Origin: Sistotremastrum niveocremeum HHB9708
Lineage: Eukaryota; Basidiomycota; Agaricomycetes; Sistotremastrales; Sistotremastraceae
Assembly: GCA_001630475.1 (NCBI GenBank)
Contig: KV419395.1
Location: forward strand, 1,182,753-1,246,752
Reading direction: 5' to 3'
Length of the DNA: 64,000 nt
A model generated the notes under the pieces. The model saw only the letters and a program-made list of their open reading frames with translations. It was not told the origin of the DNA and did not search any database. Within the stretch, counting starts at the first letter, position 1, and the number at the start of each line of letters is the position of its first letter. Positions 9,752-22,103 of the stretch are shown in pieces. A program made the position numbers and the translations under genes.

Positions 9752-12700
9752 ATGAGGATCCTTCCCCGCGAAGAGGCAAAGCTATTGCTACATCAAGTAA
9801 ATTTCTTAGCGCTTTTGAATTCTAATAGATATTAAGTCCCATTTTGTAGGCTGGATCTCTCGCCCAAAAACGCCTAGCCAGAGGACTCAAGCTCAATCAG
9901 ACAGAAGCTACTGCGTTGATAGCCTCTCAGTTGCAGGAGCTTATCCGAGATGGAACACATTCTGTCGCTGAGCTCATGCAGATTGGCAAGCAAATACTGG
10001 GGCGAAGACACGTGCAACCTGGCGTCGTGAGCCTTATACATGAGATTCAAGTGGAGGGAACATTTCCAGATGGGTGCATCTCGTTACTGTGTTTGGAAGT
10101 CATTGAAAGATACTGACACGTATTCTCTTTACAGAGTCTTCCTTGTAACTGTCCACGACCCAATCTGTACTAATTCAGGAGATTTATCTCGCGCTTTGTA
10201 CGGCTCTTTCCTACCCATTCCCTCGGAAGATGCATTCCCTCTGGGAGATCTTGAGCTCTACTCCCGCGCCAACGCCCCTGGCGCTGTTGTCGTCAAGAAT
10301 GAGCCTATCATCATCAACAAAGGTCGTGATAAGGTCGAGCTGAGGGTCACAAATGACGGCGACAGACCCATTCAGGTGTGTTACAGCTCATCACGAGGAA
10401 CCCTTCCTCATGCTCAACCATTACAGGTCGGGTCACACTACCATTTCATTGAAACGAATGGGTCACTTCGTTTTGATCGAGCCAAAGCGTATGGAAAGAG
10501 GCTCGACATTGCTGCTGGTACCGCTGTCCGCTTTGAGCCGGGAGATACAAAAACGGTCACTTTGTGCTCTATTGGAGGAACGAAGGTCATATCTGGAGGA
10601 AATTCTTTGGCTTCTGGAAAGGTGGACGCCTCCAGAACAGAGGAGATCGTGCATGCTTTGATCCAGAAAGGTTTCGGAAATGTTCCAGAACCTGGTGCCC
10701 TTGCGATCTCGACGGATAAGGCTATCCAGCGAGAAGCCTATGTTGCGATGTTTGGCCCTACAGTCGGGGATAGAGTCAGACTGGCCGACATGGATCTATG
10801 GATTCAGGTGGAAAAGGATTTGGTAAGACATTAATCCAAATACATCTTGATGTTCATACTAAATATCTTGCTTCAGACCGTTTACGGGGACGAGTGCAAA
10901 TTCGGTGGAGGTAAGTCTTGGAAGCCGCTATGAATTTTCAACAAATTAAGCTCTTTGCTAGGCAAGGTTATCAGAGAGGGTATGGGCCAGGCCACCAATC
11001 GCTCGCACACCGAAACTATCGACCTTTTAATTACCAACGCTCTGATCGTCGATTGGTCCGGCATTTACAAGGTTTGCCTTGCCTATTGCTTCCTTTCTCG
11101 GTTGCTGGATCTATCATACTAGGCAGATATTGGTGTGAAAGGGGGAAAAATCACAGGCATCGGAAAAGCTGGCAATCCTGACGTTATGGACGGCGTTGAC
11201 CCATCATTAGTCGTCGGCGCTTCGACCGAGGTCATAGCGGGCGAGAAACTCATTGTTACCGCGGGTGCTATCGATGCCCACGTCCATTACATTTGTCCCC
11301 AACAAGTGAACGAAGCTATTGCATCGGGCACCACCACTTTCATCGGGGGCGGCACTGGACCAAGTGCTGGTACAAGCGCTACGACTTGTACTCCAAGCCC
11401 TTTTTACATGAAGCATATGCTTCTAGCAACCGATGGCCTTCCTATGAACTTTGCTTTCACGGGTAAAGGGAATGATGCGGGACCTGAAGCTCTCGAAGAC
11501 GTGGTTAAAGCAGGTGCTGCTGGGTTGAAATTGCACGAGGTCTGTGCAGCGTCGTATCCCTTGACAGCTATTGAGTTTATTCGTGTTTTCCAGGACTGGG
11601 GCTCGACACCAGCGGCTATCAGAAATTGCCTGGACGTTGGGGACAAGTATGACGTTCAAGTAAACATTCATACGGACACTCTGAATGAAAGCGGTTTCGT
11701 TGAAAGTTCGTGCTGCTTCTCGTTAACATTGCTCTCGGGGCTGAGACATCAAACCATATAGGCACCATCAATGCGTTTGAGGGGCGGACTATTCACACTT
11801 ATCACACAGAGGGGGCAGGTATGGTGTCATATTCACGCTTATGCTAAGAAGTTGAGTCTGACGTTCGATAGGCGGTGGTCATGCACCCGATATCATCGTT
11901 GTGTGTGAACTCGAGAATGTTCTTCCCTCATCGACGAACCCAACTCGTCCGTTCACTCACAATACCCTGGATGAACATTTAGACGTATGTTTTCTCTGCT
12001 TTTCCTACGACATTTGCTCAATAGAAAACGCCTGGTAATAGATGTTGATGGTTTGCCATCACTTGGACAAAAATATTCCGGAAGACTTGGCGTTTGCTGA
12101 ATCACGCATTCGCGCGGAAACTGTTGCTGCTGAGGACGTGCTGCACGACACCGGTGCTATATCCATGATAAGCTCTGACTCCCAGGCAATGGGTAGAGTC
12201 GGAGAAGTGATCAGCAGGACTTGGCGTACCGCCAACAAGATGCGGCAATTCCGAGGACCCCTAAAGGGTCTCGGTGACGTCGAAGGTATCGACAATGGAC
12301 GCGTGAAACGATACGTTGCAAAGTATACCATCAATCCGTGAGCCCACTCATTGCGCTCTCAAGCAGCTTTCTGACAGAACGACTAGAGCAATCACTCACG
12401 GAATGTCCCATTTGATAGGCCAAGTGGCTGTTGGGACTTTGGCCGACTTGGTTTTGTGGAAACCGGAGAATTTCGGCACCAAACCTGAAATGGTGCTGAA
12501 GAGCGGTGTGATAACTTGGGCCCAGGTGAGTATCAATTCTAGACTGGATGTCCGATATGCTTAGCACTGGATCACTAGATGGGAGATGCCAATGCTTCTA
12601 TCCCAACCGTCCAACCATACAACTCGAAACCTATGTGGGGGTCGTACCCGGGATCCGCCGCAGCGAATTCGGTGGCCTTCGTATCCGCGGTTTCCCTCTC

Positions 12701-12914
12701 GCCATTGGGAAGCGTTGCATCTTACGGTCTTTCTAAACAACTCGAGCCCGTGCGCAATTGTCGGAAAGTCACAAAGAGTGATATGAAATGGAACAGCGCA
12801 ACACCCAAGATGAGCGTCGATCCCGAAAGCTATGAAGTCAGGGCGGATGGAGAACTGGCCGACGTCGCCCCCGCCGAAACTCTGCCTTTGACAAAATTCT
12901 ATAATCTATTCTAA
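9752..12914 (+). CDS. URE1: Urease (single-chain, nickel-dependent)
   Basis: Hydrolyses urea to ammonia and carbamate in the cytosol. Exon 1 ([15 protein letters not shown]) is followed by an intron at 9797-9849. The chain then runs through gamma-like ([15 protein letters not shown]), beta-like ([17 protein letters not shown]) and alpha-like parts, the usual fungal/plant fusion. Active-site marks are present: [12 protein letters not shown] (two Ni-binding His), [12 protein letters not shown] (carbamylated Lys plus His), [28 protein letters not shown], the flap MVCHHLD, and SSDSQAMGR. Introns 10376-10426 (51 bp) and 11540-11593 (54 bp) are multiples of three without stops, so unspliced frames read through them. 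Length about 835 residues, full size; ends KFYNLF. The accessory genes UreD/F/G are not in this window. Confidence 0.97.
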
Positions 12915-13033
12915 GCGATCTTTGGGACTGGGAATCTACATCGGAAATTGTAGGAACATCTATATTAGTAGTGTACTTTATGTGTGAGATCGCCCTGGTT
13001 CTGTATCATTTTTCACCAATAAAATAACAAGGT
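12915..13033. other. Urease 3' flank
   Basis: Short AT-rich stretch after the urease stop with an AATAAAA-like signal near 13019. It separates urease from a doubtful small minus-strand frame. Confidence 0.4.
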
Positions 13034-13243
13034 TTACAAGGACGCGAGCGTGGAGACGCCCGGCCGACGCACCTTGAGCCTAGCCAGGGCAATCATCTCA
13101 TCGGTCTTGCCGCCGCCAAACTTTTGTCCATCACAATATTCGTGGTGTTCGGCGGAGCTATCGAGATCCCTTAGGTGCCTAGAACGGCCCCGGATCATAT
13201 TTTGGCGTTGAATAAAAGCCAAATCCTGAAAATGATGGGTCAC
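13034..13243 (-). CDS. Doubtful 69-residue protein
   Basis: A minus-strand frame reads MTHHFQDLAFIQRQ through GGGKTDEMIALARLKVRR to TLASL and a stop. It is basic, with no signal peptide or membrane segment. The bases just before GATTTGG (ATCATTTTCAG) look like a splice acceptor, so this may instead be the last exon of a gene with an upstream exon I could not place in phase. I recognise no family. Kept only because the gap between urease and the next gene is otherwise unexplained. Confidence 0.25.
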   Translation of the reverse strand: MTHHFQDLAFIQRQNMIRGRSRHLRDLDSSAEHHEYCDGQKFGGGKTDEMIALARLKVRRPGVSTLASL

Positions 13244-13382
13244 TCTTTAGCGCCCAGCTTGCCCCATCACAAGCGAGTCGTCCCTTTTTCTGACATATAT
13301 TCTTAACGAGAGCAACTCAAAATTGGTCTAGCGTCCTTGCATTGCCCCCTTAGGCCCATTGTTATAGCCACACCACCTCCCG

Positions 13383-14026
13383 ATGGAACGCGTACGGGTC
13401 CCAACACCCTTGAAACGGCGCAGCTCAGAATCACCGCCGGCATCCAGGAGAGTCCATGTGACCAATCCTGTGAACGTCCTACCGTGCTATGTGCTCCATT
13501 GCCTCAATCCACTTGTACAATTCCCTTTTATGGAGTGGCTTTTTGTGTATGACGTCTTATCCGGTCCTGAGCTCCCTGGGGCGATGTGGACAGTTCTTCC
13601 GTTTGCTTGGCTCCCGTCAATTGATCAACGAGTTGGACGAATGGTACTTGTTACATTGGAGCTCTCGATTGAGCCCTTGGCTACAACTCTAATTCAACTC
13701 TATTCACTAAACAAGCATGACAGGTTTAAAGCAACCGCTCTGGGTTCTCTGGATAATTTTCGCCACGAGCTGGACACGAGGCTGAGTTTTATTCCTCCAA
13801 TGTTGGGAGAGAGGCCTGTTCATGCATGTATTCTCGGCATCAAACAAGCCGGTGTCCTGACTGACGTGCTAGGTCACACGATTACCACTCACTTCGTTGC
13901 CTGAACTCAGGTCCTGATCCGCCAAACTCCTGGTCGACATTCCCATCTGTGCCTAGATTATTACCGATCCAATCCATCTTCCCAACGTTCAATACTACAC
14001 ACATTACTATTAAGACACAAATATAA
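13383..14026 (+). CDS. Unknown protein, multi-exon model uncertain
   Basis: Begins MERVRVPTPLKRRSSES. A middle exon (SSLGRCGQFFRLLGSRQLIN, then ELDEW) joins through an intron near 13642-13723 (GTACTT to GACAG) to FKATALGSLDNFRHELDTRL and FIPPMLGERPVHAC. Another intron then leads to PDPPNSWSTFPSVPRLLP, ending at TAA 14024-14026. The two later junctions keep phase and have good GT-AG ends, which supports a real gene. The junction between the first and middle exons could not be fixed. I do not recognise the family: it has no membrane segment and no obvious motif. Converges on the Zn2Cys6 gene, with only about 70 bp between stops. Confidence 0.45.
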
Positions 14027-14097
14027 GAAAACTATAACGACAAAGAAGGCGAAGTTAGACAAATAAGAGATTCTCGCAGCGTTCAAATAATCAACAA

Positions 14098-17000
14098 TTA
14101 CAGCGATGTCGAAAGTGGGGCGACAAAATCAGCAGGGAGTGGAGGGGTCATGCCTGCGGCAACGCAAGCGTCAGTCAGTTTTGCACGGAGATCAGCATAC
14201 CGTGCTCTTTGCACTAGCGAAAGCATGTTAGAGCTGTTCTCGCAAACGGCTGGATGACCTACCAGCACAAGGCCATAAGGCGGTCAGGATGTCAACCGGC
14301 TTCAAGAACGCATGGCACAGTTCCAACGCTTGGGTCAAGGAATTATCAAAGGACCACAAAGACAGGCTTCTGTATAGCCGATGAGGATTTCCTGTGGAGA
14401 CGTACGAGTGACGATACGCACATGGCAATCTGTCCCATGAACCACCAAACGTAAAAAGGGCGGTTGGATAATATCTGCGTCTGGCCCTCTGTTAGCACGT
14501 TAAGCGTGGCTTTCACGCGATTCGCCACGCCAATTTGATATTTCACTGGCCCGAGAGTCAGTCAGGCCTGAGGAAGGCAACATATGCAAAATGCGCACGC
14601 CAGTCAATAGCTTTTTTTCTGCTGAACATTGATACGCTGAACAAGCAGCCAACATCAGATATCGTGGCTTGAGGTAGGTGAAGAAAGAGACAAACTTGTC
14701 AGGCAGTGGCACGAAGCGCCTGAACTCCTGCGTGATGGTCATTCGAGTACTGTAAGATGTCTAAGTTCACACAGAGCGTGGTGGATAGATGACGTCGGTT
14801 TGACTTACTTGAATATATAATCTCGCCCAACAAACAGGGACGCTTGTTCAATGTGGCATGCGTGGAAGTTGAGAGCATCTTCAATCACGGACGCTTCCAT
14901 CCAAGCTTGCATAGCAAATTCAGCCTTTTCGCCATCGGATGTTTCAGCCCGACTTTGTTCGATGCAACTGATCCACAGAAGCATGCTCCGGGAGTAAAGA
15001 GCCCAGACAGACTCTTTGGGTGGGTGCAGGGGTGCAGGCTGAGTTCGTGATAGAATTTCCCCAGGAAACAATAAAGCATACTACATACGAGCAAAGTCTA
15101 ATTTCAGATCGAAGTTTGATCAAAAAGTGTCACATACGTTGGATGGTTTGATTAGCTCAAGGTCCAAGGGCTTTCGACCGAAAGCGGCGCAATCAGCGGT
15201 ATGAGCGGCAACGAGGGTCAGTGCACTCCAGCACAGGCGACGAGATTCTTCTCTTCGAACGTCAGCAAGAGACCATCGTGGGTCCCAGTCCGGTGCACAA
15301 TTCCAGATCGGGGAAGTTGAGATGTCACCAGAGGGTAAACGATAGGACGGCGTACAACCACAATTGGCCTGGCCAGGTATCGGTGATTGTCGTGGCACTA
15401 CTGGGACAGCGGTCTGAGTGAACGTGGAGGTTTCGGGGTCGTGTTCATCTAGACGTGTCAGATTAAGTCGTTTGATAATCCAGTCGAGATATAGTAAAGA
15501 CGTCGCTGCGCGTTCGGCGGTATGATCAGGGTGGGCGGAGGCTTCAAAGAGGGCAAGAATCTGGGCGTTCAGAAAGAAGGAGAGAGATTAATGCGAGACG
15601 ACAGAAAAGAAACAAACATCGACTTGCCAGAGCGGCTTGGGCGAGTGTCGTATCAATCCACCCTGATTCATAGGATGACTGCAGCGACGCTTGGGCCGCG
15701 TTGCGTAGTTCCAAAGCTTGAAGACGACCAGATTGACCTAGACCAATTTCGCTCGATCTCATAAGAGTCGCAAGCGCGAGACCGGCGAGGACAAGAGATG
15801 GCTGCATATTTTGCCTCTCCACCGGATCCTCGAGTGTTTGGAAGAAAATGGGGACATTAAAGCACGCGAGCCAATAGCTTGTACTGTTGAATCTATAGAG
15901 TAGCATATTGCTTAGCTTGGTCTTGAGTCTGTGTTAAAGCTCACGCACAGAAAAGATAGGTCGTCTCTGATGGCCTGGAAACTGTTTATAACATTCAGAG
16001 GTAAGTCTACCGAAAATTATACAGGTGACGCACGAGCGTTCCCGATCCGACGAATAAGTAGTGAGTAGACTTTCCCACCAAGATTTAGGGGAGTAGTCAA
16101 TAGGTATTCGACCCAGATCGTTTACGCCGGTAACATTTTTCTCATCCGGACGAGCACTGATATTAAGGAGGCACTTAATTTCCTGGAAATGAATGGAAAG
16201 AATTAAGAATTATACTTGAAGTATTGGTTAGATGTTGGCGCTTGAAAAGAATGAAAGTCGCGCTATGATCGAGTTAAGATCGGTGACAGGTCGCGGGGAT
16301 GGCTACACAACTCACCGATGTTTTTCCGGCGCGTGGGTCGGGCCAATTTCCGGGCTGCTGAAATCAGGAATCAATGGGGTTGAATGGGAAAAAAACGACG
16401 AATAGCCCGCATACCTCACTTGGTGGCATTTGAACCTGATGCGCGTGAGAAGGCGTTGCCGGAGAATAGAGAGACATTGGAGTAGGTGACACGAGGGAAG
16501 GTGACTGTGTGGCATGCATTTGCGGGGGTATAGGTTCAGAGATTCGTAGAGAAAGAGATTGATCGGTTTTGCTTTGCTTGCGAGTGGGGGTGTCTTCAGC
16601 TGGTTCACTGGGCCGTCGTCTTTTCGGTGATACAACCTCTGCAGGTTTCTTTTTGCAGGAGCGTTGCCGCGTTCCAGGACGTTTATCTGGTCCACGTCTC
16701 TTTGGTACAGGGTCATATTCGCAAGTGTTACATCGTCGAGTGCAGTTGTTGCACACGGGCCGAGTTGAGTCACAGCGAATTTTACGAGCTCGACTGGCGG
16801 AAGCATATCAGCCGAGTGGAGCCGAATCACTTTGTAAACACGTACCACTGCTTGCACGCAATGACCTGGCCAGATGCGTCCTTGACGCGGGAAGGGGCTT
16901 TCTGGGCGGTGGATGAGCTTGGACCTGGATCAGGCCCTGAATCTGCGCGAACAGAGCCGGGTTCGGTCGAGGCCACGGGCATGGGAGTGGTTGCAGGTGG

Positions 17001-17539
17001 GGGCGACGGACTCGGCTCACGTTTTGCAACAATCACAGGATTTGAACTGGACTGAACGGGTGGCAGTGGGGCAGGGGGAGGAGCAAGGGGAGGAAGAGAC
17101 GCTTGCTGGCTTGATTGATGAGCGTAATTACTAGATTGGATGGGAGGCAGCTGGGCTGATTGGTCGTATTGCGAATACATTGGGAGAGCGCCTGGGACGA
17201 CAAAGGGCGGGAAGGTGAAGCTGGGGGAGAGAGACGGGAAAGAGGGGAGACAGGGCTGGGTGTGCTGGGGCTGAAGTAGGGGGGTCGGCTCAGCGAGATA
17301 GGCAGAGTGGTAGGGGTTGTCCAAGTGATGGCGGTGGGGGAAAGAGTGTGGTTGATCCTGATCAAAAGGCTGAAATGAGGCTTAATGGAAGAAAAGTCAA
17401 AAGGTGGAAGTTCGGAGGCAATAGAGCACATACTATTGATATTGATTGGCGGCAGTTTAGTGTAGGCGGAGGTGGGCGTGTGGAGGCCTGAGCCGTCTTC
17501 GCTGGACAATGCGCCATCTGCTTGCGGCGAAATGTCCAT
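14098..17539 (-). CDS. Zn2Cys6 fungal transcription factor with fungal_trans domain
   Basis: Starts MDISPQADGALSSEDGSG (17537-17539). A long Pro/Ser/Gln-rich N-terminal region (~180 residues) precedes the zinc cluster, split by an intron after ACKQW: CRARKIRCDSTRPVCNNC, then TRRCNTCEYDP, followed by the basic linker PKRRGPDKRPGTRQRSCKKK. The middle region carries the fungal-specific factor domain (MQPSLVLAGLALATLMRSSE, RWSLADVRREESRRLCWSAL, then TLVAAHTAD). It ends ADFVAPLSTSL. Zn2Cys6 proteins bind paired CGG sites and control metabolism or development. The placement of the cluster well inside the chain and the linker match a group common in Agaricomycetes. Targets cannot be told. Many short introns; exon borders between 14,250 and 16,300 are approximate. 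Confidence 0.87.
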
Positions 17540-17767
17540 AGGGGAATTAACGGTCGAGGACGACGGGAGAGAGAGAACGGGACGCGACGGCCAAAGCGCA
17601 ACTGATATACAACGGGACCATTAGCGTCTCTCGCGCGAGGGGCACTCAGGGTCGCTCGCCTCAGCACGTGTCGGACACCAAACTGTAACTACTACATTTC
17701 TGCGAAATATTTCCTCATCAAACACGCCCCATCTTCGGCCTAGTCGCCTTCGCTCCCACTCGCCGCC

Positions 17768-20700
17768 TCATCCGTCCAGCTCGCTTAGAAACGCGAGCCA
17801 GGTTTTCTTCTCAATCACACCCTCGTCTGCAACCTCGATCATCAGTCAATATTCTCGTCGCAATCACCGCACTCACACGTTCCGTCGCCCCGAGTCACCA
17901 TAATATACCGTGCCCCCAGCTTCACAAACATCTGCTGCACCAGTTCCAATGGGGAATGCGTCTGAACCGTTAGTGGTGCCTGAAAAGTTTAACCCCATCA
18001 GCGCCGTCTCTACTGCCACCGAGCATCTTTCCCAGCGCCTTCCCTGACTCTCACCTGGTCCATGTACAATGTAAAATCTAGTCGGTCCGGCCCGACAGGT
18101 GTGTCGTAAACCGAGGAACGCGGAGAACTGCGAGATGGTCGTCGCACCTCCCCCATCGACCGGAAGCGAACATTTCCATATTCGTCGTCTGCCGCAAGAC
18201 CTGTCGATTCAAGTCAATTCGGTTTGACCCTCCCAAGAACAGCATTCTTCCGCACTAAGCGCATGTTCTAATTCGTTGGCGCCCAGATATCCGACAACTC
18301 GTGGCCCGTCACTGCTTTCTCTAATCACCGGAAATCCCACGTCTTCTTCTCCAGAGGCAAGGACGCTCTGCAACAGTTCATTTAGACTTTCGACCGTGTT
18401 CTCCTGGTCCGCATGTATCACCGATACATGTTGATCAGTCTGATGAGGTCAATGTCAGCTGGGGCCACCTCAGCGTCATAAGCGATTTGGAATCTCACGG
18501 CATCGATCACTTCAAGGTCGCCCCATAAATGTTGGTGTTTCGAATCTAGATAGGGAAGCTGGGACAAGCTGTTTCATCAGTTTTAGCGTCATCCAGGAGA
18601 GCTCCTCATTCGAATACGCGGCGGCTTCTTACTCGATGACCAGATCATATATTCCTTTCGGCTCCAGCGCATCGGCGACGGTCTTCGCAACCAAGATCTG
18701 CCTCACGTGCATCAATTCCATATACGATCCTGCTTCTTGAGACAACGCACCGAAAGCATCACAGGGACTGTATAAGACAGGGTGTCCGTCAATTCAAACA
18801 TGATGACTGCCAGAGACACCGTTGTCCTCTAAACACATATATGTCAAGTTCTTCCATGGATGCTTGAGGAACGCGTACCGTGACACCGGAGAGCGTAGCC
18901 GCAGCGCCCACCTACACCCGCTGTCAGTCCCCGGTCGTCTTGGCAATAATCGGACGAACCATCGCGTAGATCCCAGGAAGAACGCAGTCACGATCGCCAT
19001 GACAGACGCTGAATATGACATGGTCTGGATACTTCCATTGCAGATACTGGACCGTGAGACCGACAATCCTTCCAAAGCAAGCTCCCACTACGAAAGCCTT
19101 TGAGCATCAAGGGAGGCAGATATAACTCAGCCACATACCACCGAGAGTTGGTATAAAGATGCCCGCTGGCACCTTGATACCGAAAGTCACGATCGTCAGC
19201 ATCCCTTTCACAACCAGGGCCACAGCAATTGCAGCAATCAGAGACTTTGCATGCTCCGGAGTGTCGAGACATAGTCCCTCGTGTGTATCATTCATCCGAC
19301 ACTCAGCGAAAAGATTGTAGACCAGTTCCGTGCCGCCCATTCTTGTGTACGGATTCAAGAATCCAAACATTGTGGTGACCAATGTGACCTATAATATTTG
19401 AGCTTGAGAAAAGCGTCTCTTGTGAGACCTCAGGGAAACGGATACCAAGAAAACTTCCATCATTGGATGAGTCCGAAGCCATGTCCCGTTTCTCACATAC
19501 TTGCTCCAGCGAAAGTTTAGTTTTGAGAAATAGGCCCCATAGACGCCCTATGCAACGTTAACATTGGCCTTGAGAAGGAGGAAGATTAACATACGCCGAA
19601 TACTCCCAGCACCAGAAAAAGAGGTAACTCATACGCATGCCATGGCTGTTACATTGCTTCAGCACGAGGCTTTCAACCAGAATTATAATTGTACCTTGTC
19701 GTATGTGACTTGGAAGAGGACGAGTTTACCCGTGCCGAAGGGGTCAAGGACCTTCAAGGTGACGGCCGCAATCATGGCACAGAAGAAGCTATCCAGATCC
19801 ATGACACCTCCGATTGGTATACGAATGAATGAGAATCCTACCTGCGCCACATAACCTAGTACGGCCATCTCAGGAAATCGAATCTCACGAGTGGGAAGAA
19901 AAGCACCTTCGATGGGAAAAAGTATGAAACCTCTTCGAGACTGAAAAGCACGCCTCCAACCGGAGCAGCAAAGGCGACAGCGACACCTGCCGCGCTCGCC
20001 GCGCTGAGAACTTCACGGCGTTTTGCTGCGTGAAAATAGGTTGGTCAAAAATCGATCAGCGGCGTACAGCAAGAAACTCGCCTTCATTGGTCTCGTATTT
20101 CTGAAAAAACCGGCTGACAATGTTGCCTACACAACAAGCAATGTGCACCATTGGGCCTTCCTTGCCTGAATGCGATAACATAAACTGCGACGTTCCGCAA
20201 TATCGACTGAAATACCTAGTGATAAACCAGAAGCCACGGAGAGCGATAGACCAACCGCCTTCGTAAACAGAGTTCTGCCACCAAGATATCCGTGTATCAC
20301 GAAACCTGCCCGTGCTCAGCGTTACATACATTCGCTGGGTCAATAAGAATATACGAACCTGATAAAATAGTCTTGATCTCCGGAATTCCGCTGCCCGCAG
20401 CCTATGGATGGTTAACTCTGAAAGCATCATGTATGCACATTGCAACGTACATAGTACATGACACGGCGCTTTGGAGGAACTTCTGGCGCAGACTTTTGAC
20501 CTTGAACGTCTGATGCAAGAACGGCCGAGTCTTTACTGGTAATGAAAGACGATGAAGCGGTGAGGTTGATCGTAAGGAAGGAAGATAACAACGCCAGTGC
20601 AAGCTGTATAGAGTGAATCATATGCTCGATTAATTGCGAGCAGAAGCAGGGACTTACTGCTACGATCGTGTAGCTTGCATACTCTATCACCCAACTCTCT

Positions 20701-21727
20701 TCTCCAGTGCTTGCGGTGAATGTGTGCGCCCAGGTGCGCCACTGGGGACAGGTTTCCCCCCTTGTGGATACAAGGAGGTCGAAATCCCCTTGGTGGATTG
20801 AACAGCAAAAGGCCTTCGACTTCCACCATCGTTCCTCACAGAAACCTTCCTTCAGATCGAAAAGCCACATTTCACTTCGCACAATCATGAAAGAGATTGA
20901 AGCTGTGAGAAAGCCAATGATCGACACAATGAACCAACCCATGAGCCGGTCGAGGCTACTGATTATTTTGCCTTTCAACGAACGCCTTTTGCGAAGTCGT
21001 CGAAGCCGAGAGACGTCCTTGATCTACGACGGAATTGTTAGTTGTTTCAAGCAATAGCAAGGCAAAGAGACGCGTACCGCATCATGGAGCCAGTCGATAC
21101 TTTGAAAACTGGAATACCACACTCGAATGCCAGTTGGTTTTCGACTTTCCCTTTGGTCATGATAATCATCTTCTAGGGGTTCGTCGTAGGCAGAAGGAGG
21201 CCGCTTCAGTCCAAAGAAAGAGGTGGGCCTGGATGCAGAAGTCGGCGAAGATACTCGAGAAGTATCAGGGATTGAAGACTTCCGCCATTTAGTGCGCAGG
21301 GATCCAATCTGAGAAAGGGAAGTAGGTTTGCGGCCGCGTGTGCGGCTATGTGGCTTGGTGTGAAGGCTTGCGGGGAGTGTTCCATAGGATGCGTGGAGCT
21401 CAGACTCGAATAAACTCGAGATATCGGTCCGAGAGATGGGGCTGTGTGTCAGATGTCGACCGTTCTCTCGCGTCGATTGTCGTCGACGCTGCCACAGTGG
21501 TGTAGTCGGGTCATCTGCACAACGACACAAGTCGCGCCTTAGCCCTCAGTTGGCGGTGAATCAGGTATTAGAGACGTACCATTGATGTTATCGCTCGCGT
21601 CCTCGGACGTGGGGTCGCTCTGGTTTTCTCGGAGCCGAGAGTCATGGTTCGTGCTCGAGTTGACATCAGTTTGGGACGCGACAGCTCCAGACCCTTCCGC
21701 GATATGTTCGCTCATTCCTAGATCCAT
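17768..21727 (-). CDS. CLC-family chloride channel/transporter
   Basis: Starts [14 protein letters not shown] with a Ser/Arg-rich cytosolic N-terminus, then about ten or more membrane segments. Family marks in order: [30 protein letters not shown] (Glu is the gating residue), [11 protein letters not shown], and [14 protein letters not shown]. Two CBS parts follow: one around [20 protein letters not shown], the other [20 protein letters not shown]. The chain ends [19 protein letters not shown], recovered by splicing over an intron in 17815-17870. The Gef1/CLC group moves chloride, usually against protons, in the Golgi, vacuole or endosome and supports acidification and copper/iron handling. 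At least a dozen short introns. The unknown membrane protein upstream is on the same strand. Confidence 0.92.
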
Positions 21728-22103
21728 GATGTGGTTAGATCCAAGGTGTTCAAGGAAACAGCGATGTGCGCCACACGTTTTCTCAGTGACCCTTGGATTT
21801 GGGGATTCGAGGAAGGCAGGTTCTGGAGCTCAAAACGAGAATCTCAGCAGCCTATCCTTTTGGAACTAGCGCCCCTTTGCTTCCGCACCCCTGAGCACTA
21901 TATATGGCATCTCCAGATCGGGCACTCGGGATTTTAAGTTACATTTATTAGCTTGGGATAATGTAGGTGAATGAGGCATAGAAACACCCTGAAGTCATTG
22001 TCCGGTCCGGACATATTCATCTTCCAGACTTCTCAACATCGAACAACTCGTGATGTATGTCACGCTCAGGCGTAGGCTGATAGGGTGGGGGCGAAAGTCT
22101 ACA
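21728..22103. other. Intergenic region CLC-membrane protein
   Basis: CLC promoter and the 3' flank of the next minus-strand gene. Nothing else recognised. Confidence 0.45.

Noticed and set aside
11540-11593. Apparent insertion of 18 residues in urease ([13 protein letters not shown]...)
   Set aside because: It is a clean GT-AG intron; removing it restores the invariant [12 protein letters not shown].
14098-21727. Idea that the regulator, CLC and neighbouring genes form a metabolic cluster
   Set aside because: Neighbouring genes serve unrelated housekeeping roles and no biosynthetic core enzyme is present in the window.
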